This document shows, piece after piece, positions 16,617 through 22,261 of a stretch of DNA of 22,581 bases. The position numbers and the translations under genes are program-made. Position 1 is the first letter of the stretch, and each line of letters opens with the position of its first letter. A model generated the notes under the pieces. The model was not told the DNA's origin, ran no database searches, and saw only the letters and a list, made by a program, of their open reading frames with translations. Origin of the DNA: Prevotella sp. CAG:732 (lineage in GTDB: Bacteria; Bacteroidota; Bacteroidia; Bacteroidales; Bacteroidaceae); assembly GCA_000436035.1 (NCBI GenBank), contig FR893264.1:89300-111880 (forward strand), read 5' to 3'.

Positions 16617-17013
16617 GGGGTTGACTGGATTTGACGGCGAGATGAGATGGTACGTAAGCACGCGGAGGCTCGTTGGCTACCTCCTAAATCTTAGTGAACA
16701 AAAAATTAATTGGCGAAAATAACTACGCTCTCGCTGCTTAATCGAAGTACAGTAGATTAACTTTATTCCGTCACTAGGTGATGGAACGGGACATCGCTCA
16801 ACGGATGTAGTTCCGAATCTTGTTGGTCAAGCGGTGCAGGCAAATCGGAAATAGCTCATGTATGCCTCGCTGCATGGGTGAAACTTTAGAGGATAAGGGT
16901 ATGATTGGTGGTCCAGGTCTTGTCATACTTCGAAAATCGCAGTCTGGAATAAGCGTGTAGAAAGCGTATGGTTTCCTTGTGCGGACGAGGGTTCGATTCC
17001 CTCCAGCTCCACC
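16617..17013 (+). ncRNA. ssrA: tmRNA (transfer-messenger RNA)
   Basis: One-piece tmRNA that rescues stalled ribosomes with SmpB and tags the nascent chain for proteolysis. The 5' end GGGGTTG (16617-16623) pairs with CAGCTCC (17004-17010) to form the tRNA-like acceptor stem. The segment GGATTTGACGG follows as in other tmRNAs, and the T arm holds GGTTCGATTCC. The tag frame lies at 16712-16741. The gene encodes ACC after the acceptor stem and then C, so the final A of CCA must be added enzymatically. End points rest on the pairing and could be off by a base or so. Confidence 0.95.
16712..16741 (+). other. tmRNA tag peptide reading frame
   Basis: The frame GGC GAA AAT AAC TAC GCT CTC GCT GCT TAA encodes GENNYALAA, so with the alanine carried by the tmRNA the tag is AGENNYALAA. 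The terminal ALAA is the degron for ClpXP-type proteases, and GENNY is typical of this phylum. Confidence 0.95.
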
Positions 17014-17019
17014 CGATAC

Positions 17020-17060
17020 AAAAAACTCACAGGTTCTATTAAGAACTTGCGAGTTTTTTT
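17020..17060 (+). terminator. Rho-independent terminator after ssrA
   Basis: AAAAACTC...AGGTTCT (17021-17037) pairs with AGAACTT...GAGTTTTT (from 17042) around a short ATTA loop, with one or two internal mismatches, and a T tract ends at 17060. Confidence 0.88.
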
Positions 17061-17100
17061 GTTTGCCGAAAATCTGTTCATAAAGAAAAAGACTAAAACA

Positions 17101-17132
17101 TTTGGTTATTAGAAAATTTCTTTGTAATTTTG
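17101..17132 (+). promoter_or_regulatory. Promoter for the small-protein operon
   Basis: TTTG at 17101-17104 and TAATTTTG at 17125-17132, with a 20-bp spacer. It overlaps an in-frame ATG at 17102, so translation must start further down, at 17162. Confidence 0.82.
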
Positions 17133-17161
17133 CTGCCGAACATCAAAGACAAGAATTGCTC

Positions 17162-17296
17162 ATGGGTAAATATGAAGAAATAGAAGGTTGGCGTCTTTCC
17201 AATGGCAAAACCATCCGAGAGATAAAAAGTGTAACAGAGCCTCCTGCATTATGGTTTGGCCTATATTTCAAAGATCTTTTCGATAATCTAAAATAA
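17162..17296 (+). CDS. Small protein of 44 residues, unknown function
   Basis: A small, soluble, mildly charged protein that starts MGKYEEIEGWRLSNGKTIRE and ends in an aromatic segment, LWFGLYFKDLFDNLK. I do not recognise a family. The start at 17162 is chosen because the promoter -7 box ends at 17132; a longer frame from 17102 would begin upstream of transcription. It has no signal peptide or membrane helix. It is the first gene after ssrA and lies 9 bp before the next secreted protein, so the two should share a transcript. The small size means it could also be a decayed gene, but its own promoter and tight spacing favour a real product. Confidence 0.55.
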   Translation: MGKYEEIEGWRLSNGKTIREIKSVTEPPALWFGLYFKDLFDNLK

Positions 17297-17305
17297 AATT
17301 CTTTT

Positions 17306-17980
17306 ATGAAATATCCTATAGGAACAAAACACAAACTAGTAAGATTTTCCCTCATAATGAGTTTCTTGCTTTGTTGCATGGGAACAGTTAATATGCAAGC
17401 CCAGACCTGCGAGGGACGTGTATGCCTAAAAAATAATACCCAGCAACTCTATGTTGGAAATGACCGAATAGAAATTCCTCGAAAGAAAAAAGACGTACAA
17501 GTTTACCGAAATTTCTTTTCTCGCCAATGCCAGAGCGATATGATTCCGATAGCAAGCATTGATTCTGTCGTGGTGTGGAAAGCTACATCACAACAGTACG
17601 CACGTATATTAGTCCCATTGGAGAATGTAGGTTGGAGTTGGCTGTATGTTAATCATCCGCAAATCCAAGTTTATATCTACGCCTCACAAGGCTATTCTGT
17701 AACAGATATGGGTGGCATGAAAGCTTATCAAGGTAACACTGTTGCTGCAATGTTCCTCATTCCGAGTAAGACTGCATGCGATTTCTATATCAAGCAACCT
17801 AATGGCAAGCTTGTATGTTTAGGGGATGCCTATAAGAAATGCGACAAGTCTTTTATCCGTGAACTTTGCCACTGTGTAGGACTAACACAGGAATGGGAGC
17901 AGAGGCTCATAGAATTAAAAGAGTCCAACCGAAGCTCCATAATACAACGAGTAGTAGAAATATTAGATGACAAACAATAA
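17306..17980 (+). CDS. Secreted protein of unknown function, first of a pair
   Basis: Exported protein of 224 residues: a hydrophobic signal peptide runs to about residue 33 (ending NMQAQ), followed by a cysteine-containing beta-rich domain. I recognise no family. Visible are a short N-terminal strand region, SIDSVVVWKA at about 86-95, WSWLYVNHPQIQVYIYASQG, YIKQPNGKLVCLGD, and a helical end, WEQRLIELKESNRSSIIQRVVEIL. Order and spacing resemble the next gene's product (KMEW, then LLELLYRGKNASVYKAHV, YVLKPNGQKRAFII, then helices), so the two may share a fold. There is no lipobox, so periplasmic or secreted location is likely. AT-rich codon use differs from the core genes to the left. Confidence 0.65.
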   Translation: MKYPIGTKHKLVRFSLIMSFLLCCMGTVNMQAQTCEGRVCLKNNTQQLYVGNDRIEIPRKKKDVQVYRNFFSRQCQSDMIPIASIDSVVVWKATSQQYARILVPLENVGWSWLYVNHPQIQVYIYASQGYSVTDMGGMKAYQGNTVAAMFLIPSKTACDFYIKQPNGKLVCLGDAYKKCDKSFIRELCHCVGLTQEWEQRLIELKESNRSSIIQRVVEILDDKQ

Positions 17981-18002
17981 CAACTAACAGAAAGGACACA
18001 TT

Positions 18003-18680
18003 ATGAAGGCAATGAAAATTTGGCTGCTTTTGGCAGTAATGGTGATGGCGATAGCCGTACACGCACGTAAGAACGATGACCCAGAAATGCGTCATGTGCG
18101 CCTCACGATGACAGATGGCACACAAGTAGAGGGTTACATTCCCAAAAAACACATGAGTTGGTTTTTGGAATATCAAGTGAAACTTTCCGACAATCCCGAT
18201 GGTAAAAAAGCCAAAAAGTATGATGCCGAGAACCTAACCAAGATGGAGTGGCTAACCCCTACAGAAGAGCATCCTGAAGGCATGGTATGGGAACATTGTC
18301 AAGCTATGTCCCGTAATACGATAAAGTCGGTTATGCAAGATCGCCTCTTGGAACTTCTTTACCGTGGTAAAAATGCATCTGTTTATAAGGCTCACGTTTT
18401 TCTGCCAGGCAACGGCATCAATACAGGCGCGTCTTGGGCTACCTGGTATGTCCTGAAGCCCAATGGACAGAAACGAGCATTTATCATCTACAATGCCACT
18501 TTAGACAAGATGGGAAGCTTAGACAAGCAATTCAAGGATCAAAATGAATATGAGGGACTGAAAGAATACATACTAGAATGGTGGAACAAAGACAAGAAAT
18601 TGGCTAGGAAACAGATCAATGATGGTGTTGCTATTTTCAGCAATATTTATGATGAATGGAAAGCCAGTTCCAGCAAATAA
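18003..18680 (+). CDS. Secreted protein of unknown function, second of a pair
   Basis: Exported protein of 225 residues with a signal peptide at about 1-21 (ending AVHA). The mature part starts with HVRLTMTDGTQVEGYI, like the first strands of small barrels, and continues with LTKMEWLTP, LLELLYRGKNASVYKAHVF, WYVLKPNGQKRAFIIYN and an amphipathic C-terminal helix region. I do not recognise it. It lies 22 bp after the previous gene and 5 bp before the AzlC remnant. Its resemblance to the previous protein is by order of motifs only, not a strong match, so a shared ancestry is a guess. The function is unknown. Confidence 0.65.
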   Translation: MKAMKIWLLLAVMVMAIAVHARKNDDPEMRHVRLTMTDGTQVEGYIPKKHMSWFLEYQVKLSDNPDGKKAKKYDAENLTKMEWLTPTEEHPEGMVWEHCQAMSRNTIKSVMQDRLLELLYRGKNASVYKAHVFLPGNGINTGASWATWYVLKPNGQKRAFIIYNATLDKMGSLDKQFKDQNEYEGLKEYILEWWNKDKKLARKQINDGVAIFSNIYDEWKASSSK

Positions 18681-18685
18681 TCACT

Positions 18686-18946
18686 ATGTTCCCCCAATCA
18701 CATATCAGACGAACCGCTTTGAAGCACGCCTTCCAAGCCTCGATTCCCATCATGGCAGGCTATGGATTCTTGGGGCTCACCTACGGCATCTACATGCACG
18801 AGCTGGGTTTCAGCTTCTTGTATCCCATGCTCTTGGCTATCATCGTCTATGACGGCAGTGCAGAGTTTCTGTTAGGTAATATGCTCCTGGGGAGTTTCCA
18901 TCCGCTGCAAACATTCCTGATGGTCTTGAACCAAAAGGAGCAATGA
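18686..18946 (+). pseudogene. AzlC-family branched-chain amino acid exporter subunit, N-terminal remnant
   Basis: The frame of 86 residues carries the beginning of an AzlC permease: KHAFQASIPIMAGYGFLGLTYGIYMHELG, then the first membrane segments and VYDGSAEFLLGNMLLGSFHPLQTFLMVL. AzlC is normally about 230 residues; here the sequence stops after NQKEQ where the conserved N-A-R-H segment should come. AzlC works only with AzlD, which is absent. A start 30 bp upstream exists but overlaps the previous gene; the ATG at 18686 fits the homology. The likely cause is a deletion that removed the rest of azlC and azlD and joined it to the methyltransferase. Confidence 0.82.
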
Positions 18947-18979
18947 CATCCCTTAACTTCTATCAATTTCCTCATACAA

Positions 18980-19759
18980 ATGACAATGAACTACGATATT
19001 TTATCTCCCGAAAAAGACCCAATGGGCACAGCCATCCTTGATTATCAAAAGACAGGCAAGGCTGGTAAGTTGCGTGTACTCTCCTCCATGTTTGAAGAGG
19101 ACGAGATGCCCGTGAAACACCTTTTCAGAAGTTACCATGACATGCCGAAACTAGAAAAGAAGGCACTCGACTTGGCGAGAGGAAAGGTGCTGGATGTGGG
19201 AGCTGGTGCAGGTTGCCATTCCCTTGCCTTACAAAAGAGGATGGAGCAAGAACAGCAGAAAGGCTCAAAAGCTCAAAACAACATTTTCTCCATTAAAACC
19301 ATCGACATTTCGCCTCTAAGTTGCGAAGCTATGAAATTGCGAGGTGTCAAGGATATAGAGTGCATCAACCTCTTTAATCCTCAGTTGGGAAATGATGGTG
19401 GCTTCGATACGATTCTCCTCCTGATGAATGGCACTGGCATCGCTGGCAAGATAGCCAATCTCCCTACCCTCTTCCATCGCTTGAAATCGTTGCTCAATCC
19501 GAATGGTCAGATTCTCATCGACTCTTCCGACCTCAAATACATCTACGAGAACGAAAACGGCAGTTTTGACATCGACCTCAAAGGTCCGTACTATGGCGAA
19601 GTAGATTACCAAATGGTATATGAAAAAACGGAAGGTGAGCCTTTCGACTGGCTATATGTTGACTTTCCATTGCTCAAAAGCATTGCAGAGAGTTGTGGTT
19701 TGGAAGGAGAGTTGATAGCCGAGGGAGAGCATTACGACTACCTGGCAAGACTATCATAA
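18980..19759 (+). CDS. Class I SAM-dependent methyltransferase
   Basis: Cytosolic protein of 259 residues with a Rossmann-type methyltransferase domain. Motif I is GKVLDVGAGAGCHSLALQ (about 68-85), which binds S-adenosylmethionine; the acidic end of strand 2 is in IKTIDISPLS; motif IV-like FDTILLLMNGTGI follows at about 142; GQILIDSSDL is the strand after. The N-terminal helices (DPMGTAILDYQKTGKAGKLRV and VKHLFRSYHDMP) resemble a Bacteroidota family of unassigned methyltransferases. The substrate is unknown. A second ATG at 18986 could also be the start. It lies 33 bp after the AzlC remnant, with no promoter seen. Confidence 0.82.
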   Translation: MTMNYDILSPEKDPMGTAILDYQKTGKAGKLRVLSSMFEEDEMPVKHLFRSYHDMPKLEKKALDLARGKVLDVGAGAGCHSLALQKRMEQEQQKGSKAQNNIFSIKTIDISPLSCEAMKLRGVKDIECINLFNPQLGNDGGFDTILLLMNGTGIAGKIANLPTLFHRLKSLLNPNGQILIDSSDLKYIYENENGSFDIDLKGPYYGEVDYQMVYEKTEGEPFDWLYVDFPLLKSIAESCGLEGELIAEGEHYDYLARLS

Positions 19760-19806
19760 CGATTGAAACACAAGAGCTTATTTAGTATCTTTAACTAAAA
19801 TACTAT

Positions 19807-19890
19807 CCAGTTGGCCGATTTTCATCAAGCCAGTTGGTCGATTTTCATCAAGTCAGTTGGCGATTTTTCATCAAGCCAGTTGGCTGTTAA
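19807..19890. repeat. 23-bp tandem repeat downstream of the ATPase remnant
   Basis: Three units of exactly 23 bp (19807-19829, 19830-19852, 19853-19875) begin with (C/T)CAGTTGG and end in TTTTCATCAAG; a fourth begins at 19876 and breaks down after CCAGTTGGCTG. CATCAAG(C/T)CAG occurs at 19823, 19846, 19869 and once more at 19904, where it overlaps the stop codon of the ATPase remnant. Read leftwards, each unit contains ATGAAA...TTGATG, so units would be 7-codon frames overlapping at TGATG. Whether this is translated is not known. Confidence 0.88.
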
Positions 19891-19905
19891 TCTCCCTTTA
19901 CTCCA

Positions 19906-20196
19906 TCAAGTCAGCCTTCGATACATCCATTCCCATGTAGGAAGAATATGAATCTGCTTGCCATCAATCTCTACATCTTCTTTCTCCTCCATCGTGAGGA
20001 TATAGCCCTCTGTCAAGCCATAAGCATTTAGGGCTTCCAACAATCCTTCGATTTCTCGCTTACGAGTCTTCTCATCATTCATCGCAATCGTTACCTGGTA
20101 TGCCGCATTGATTCTCATGCCCTCCCTCACTACAAAGTCACATTCTTTCTTATCGGCATGATAGAAGACATCATATCCACGACATAACTCTTTCAT
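19906..20196 (-). pseudogene. C-terminal remnant of a DUF4143-type AAA ATPase
   Basis: The 96-residue product corresponds only to the end of a DUF4143 protein. MKELCRGYDVFYHADKKECDFVV is followed by AYQVTIAMND and GYILTMEEKEDVEIDGKQIHILPTWEWMYR, the pattern of the nuclease-like C-terminal domain (Glu18, Asp20 and Gln34 would belong to the PD-(D/E)XK-like core). The AAA_14 ATPase domain with its Walker motifs, about 300 residues, is missing. An ATG at 20220 lies within the -7 box, so 20196 is the probable start. The frame is intact and has its own promoter, so it might still be expressed. The likely origin is an internal deletion. Confidence 0.78.
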
Positions 20197-20217
20197 GTTC
20201 AAACATTTAATCGCTTG

Positions 20218-20248
20218 CAAAGATACGATATTTTATGAAAATCGCCAA
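20218..20248 (-). promoter_or_regulatory. Promoter for the ATPase remnant
   Basis: Read leftwards, TATCTTTG (20218-20225) is a -7 box and TTG (20246-20248) a -33 element, with a 20-bp spacer. The -33 region is part of CTTGGCGATTTTCAT (20235-20249), which resembles the inverted 23-bp repeat unit. About 22 bp lie between the -7 box and the ATG at 20196. Confidence 0.78.
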
Positions 20249-20264
20249 GAATTTTCTCTTTTTA

Positions 20265-20313
20265 TTCATTCCGAATGAACGTTTTTAATTATTTCCATTC
20301 ATTCAGAATGAAT
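20265..20313. promoter_or_regulatory. Two 15-bp palindromes, TTCATTCNGAATGAA, 33 bp apart
   Basis: Perfect dyads at 20265-20279 (centre C) and 20298-20312 (centre A; extends to 17 bp, 20297-20313). Centre-to-centre spacing is 33 bp, about three helical turns. A half site, CTCATTCAGAAAG, is at 20331-20343. They sit just upstream of the ATPase promoter's -33 box and downstream of the receptor fragment's stop. They look like operator sites for a dimeric regulator; no candidate regulator gene is in the window. Confidence 0.75.
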
Positions 20314-20327
20314 ACTCAGCAAAGAAA

Positions 20328-21155
20328 TCACTCATTCAGAAAGATCGGCACTACCACCTTCACACTAAAATTCCTTCCCATATTATACACACCCGTTCTT
20401 CCCGTAACCATATTCTGATCCAAGTATTTCAATCTACTCAGATGGCTTTGGTAGGCACGATTGGTCAGGTTTTCTCCTGAGAGATAAATCGAGAGAAGGC
20501 GCTTGCCATGGCTCTTGATGTCAGTACCCGCATACAGATTCAGCAAGGTATAAGATGGAGTAGCCGTCTCGGTATCATTCGCCGCATAGAAGTGACTCTG
20601 ACGGAGATTGCAATCCACGGCAAACTTCAAGAAGAGATTGTCGAAGGTGCGACCGCCACAAATAAACTCGTACTTCACATCACCATTCCATCTCGGAGAC
20701 GGAGTCAAGGGCAGATACTTCGATTCTGAAGGCTGATGAAGTTGCACGGCATTGACATACGAGAAACTATTGCCGATATGCAGATGAGGCAACGGATGCA
20801 CATCCACCCTTGCCTCGCCACCCCAAAGGCGAGCGTCAGAGGCCGCAAACTGATAGGCAGGTGTACCATCCATGATAATCTCTTGCCCATCAGCATCCAC
20901 CATCTTCTGGATAAAGACATAGTTGTCGATGCGATTGGCAAACAATGCCAACTGCGCCGAAACAATAGGTGAACTATAGTCCAGTCCTAAATCCACCTGC
21001 CAACTATGCTCGGCATCCAAGCCTCGATTGCCTATCTCATAGCGCATGGTTCCCTCATGCACTCCATTCGAGCCCAATTCGCTGATGTTTGGCGCACGGA
21101 AGCCACGAGACAGATTCAGTTTCGCATTCCAATTGCTATTCAGTTCGTGAGTCAC
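20328..21155 (-). pseudogene. TonB-dependent receptor, C-terminal barrel fragment
   Basis: The 275-residue product is the last part of an outer-membrane receptor. Its start, LNLSRGFRAPNISELGSNGVHEGT, is the conserved barrel motif, followed by YEIGNRGLDAEHSWQVDLGLDY, FANRIDNYVF, SGENLTNRAYQSHLSRLKYLD and the terminal TGRTGVYNMGRNFSVKVVVPI. The plug domain, TonB box, signal peptide and first barrel strands (about 400-500 residues) are missing, and the frame begins with GTG at 21155. The only in-frame codons upstream, back to a stop near 21192, bear no likeness to a receptor. Homology therefore ends at about 21,155-21,160. A nearby promoter (21291-21298) reads toward it but would give a protein without an export signal. 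I judge it non-functional. Confidence 0.88.
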
Positions 21156-21290
21156 AATAAAATCTTTTATTGATTGAATATCAGCGAGTTAAACACTTTA
21201 AATAATGTAACTGCTAACGATTTAGAAACGAGCAATCTTCTTTATCTTTTACAACTTTGCGATATACAAAGAACGCTTCAATTACAAGTG

Positions 21291-21298
21291 CAAAGATA
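21291..21298 (-). promoter_or_regulatory. Orphan minus-strand promoter -7 element
   Basis: Read leftwards, TATCTTTG fits the consensus and GCACTT follows, like real start regions in this phylum. It points at the receptor fragment with a 136-bp leader. A -33 match is poor (TTG, 18 bp away). It overlaps the stop of the plus-strand open frame, so one of the two is probably chance. Confidence 0.4.
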
Positions 21299-21358
21299 AA
21301 TCAAAAATATGAAAAGCAATGTATTTTGCTTTGTTTTTATAGATTATTAAATTTTTAA

Positions 21359-21376
21359 AAGAACATAATTGTTCTT
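21359..21376. promoter_or_regulatory. 18-bp palindrome
   Basis: AAGAACA (21359-21365) and TGTTCTT (21370-21376) are separated by TAAT. It lies 60-70 bp upstream of the orphan minus promoter and 134 bp upstream of the lipoprotein promoter. Possibly an operator; the role is unknown. Confidence 0.55.
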
Positions 21377-21482
21377 CACAAAAGCAAAGTTGCCATCTTA
21401 TGAAGTGCTTACAAGTTTCATATTCGGCATTATAAACATGGAAAGTGTTAAAAAGCATTTTGCTTCCTTACAATGCGACTTT

Positions 21483-21517
21483 AAAAATTCATGTTTATGA
21501 ATTTTTTTGTAAATTTG
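21483..21517 (+). promoter_or_regulatory. Lipoprotein promoter with dyad in the spacer
   Basis: AAAAATTCAT (21483-21492) and ATGAATTTTT (21497-21506) form a perfect 10-bp dyad around GTTT, directly before the -7 box TAAATTTG (21510-21517). The dyad fills the space between the -33 and -7 positions, as an operator would. It could instead be a weak terminator, since T residues follow. The ATG is 38 bp further on. Confidence 0.65.
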
Positions 21518-21554
21518 TAACCAAATTCAAAATATCTTTTAGTCTGAGTCGAAT

Positions 21555-22169
21555 ATGGAACGTATTTTTCTAAAATATATATTATGCTTATTGTGTGTTT
21601 ACACGATAACAGCTTGTGACAAGGTGAATGATGAGGTTCCTGACCAACCGAAATTTACTCCCTATGTATCTGAGAGTTATTGGTCTGTGAAAACTGAGGT
21701 TTATGTCGATGCACCTTTTAATGCAGAAAAGATAAAAAAGGAATTAGAAGACAATCCTCCTGCTTTGCCATCTGATGTTTACTATTTTTACATGAGGAAA
21801 TTGTCGTCTGCTTTGTCGGCTGAAAGAACTGTTTCACTCCTCAATAGTGCAAGAGAAGAACAGTGGAAAGCCTATATAGAAACAACTTCCTCCATAGAAT
21901 GGTCTGAAAAATATAGCTTTATCAAAACAGACCAAAAGACTCTTCCAAGTTATGAACATTGGACATTTCATTTAATGACGGATAAAAAAGACACTATAAT
22001 TGCTCAATATGATGTTGCTTTTTCTATCAGCCAAGAGGGCAAAAGAACTCAATGGTACTTATATGAAGACTTGACAGACGATTACAGGAAAAAATATCCT
22101 ACAATGGATATTCATTCCGTGATACGGATGCAAACACTTACACTTATAGATTTCTATTATTTGTCATAA
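21555..22169 (+). CDS. Lipoprotein of unknown function
   Basis: The 204-residue product starts with a lipoprotein signal: basic and hydrophobic residues and then TITAC, with Cys21 as the lipidation site. The mature protein begins with an acidic linker (CDKVNDEVPDQ) and continues with mixed alpha and beta segments (YWSVKTEVYVD, FYMRKLSSALSAERTVSLLN, YEHWTFHLMTDKKDTIIAQYDVAF, TQWYLYEDL). I recognise no family. The acidic residues after the cysteine resemble the surface-export signals of Bacteroidota lipoproteins only loosely. AT-rich composition and a neighbour that runs toward it place it in the accessory block. It has its own promoter and ends at a bidirectional terminator. Confidence 0.7.
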   Translation: MERIFLKYILCLLCVYTITACDKVNDEVPDQPKFTPYVSESYWSVKTEVYVDAPFNAEKIKKELEDNPPALPSDVYYFYMRKLSSALSAERTVSLLNSAREEQWKAYIETTSSIEWSEKYSFIKTDQKTLPSYEHWTFHLMTDKKDTIIAQYDVAFSISQEGKRTQWYLYEDLTDDYRKKYPTMDIHSVIRMQTLTLIDFYYLS

Positions 22170-22186
22170 TCCTATGAATTAAATAG

Positions 22187-22232
22187 AATAAAGCCGTATC
22201 AAGACTTGTTTGGGGCGAGATACGGCTTTATT
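22187..22232. terminator. Bidirectional terminator between converging genes
   Basis: A perfect 14-bp inverted repeat (22187-22200 and 22219-22232) with an 18-nt loop lies 17 bp after the lipoprotein stop and 29 bp before the stop of the minus-strand gene. Arms are AT-rich at the base (AATAAAG / CTTTATT). Confidence 0.85.
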
Positions 22233-22261
22233 GATAAAAAATATCCACACGATAATGACGC

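Larger units (their letters stand above)
21156..21554. other. Non-coding AT-rich stretch between receptor fragment and lipoprotein
   Basis: No gene is supported here. A plus-strand frame without stops runs from about 21,176 to 21,300 (41 codons, leucine-rich, ending VQR), but it has no start, follows a stop directly, and I recognise nothing in it. The rest holds a minus-strand promoter, a palindrome, a dyad with T tract and the lipoprotein promoter. The left edge coincides with the break in the receptor gene, so this stretch may be one end of a mobile element or a deletion scar. Confidence 0.6.

Noticed and set aside
16984..17013. Duplicated ssrA 3' end marking an integrated element
   Set aside because: I searched the accessory block by eye for the T-arm and acceptor sequence and found no second copy within the window.
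17102..17161. Twenty extra N-terminal codons for the 44-residue protein
   Set aside because: They overlap the -33 and -7 boxes of its promoter, so they would not be transcribed.
19760..19806. Terminator after the methyltransferase
   Set aside because: AGTAT/ATACT gives only 5 bp with an 11-nt loop and no T tract.
19807..19890. CRISPR array or integron attC series
   Set aside because: Units follow directly with no unique spacers, and no integrase or cas gene is present.
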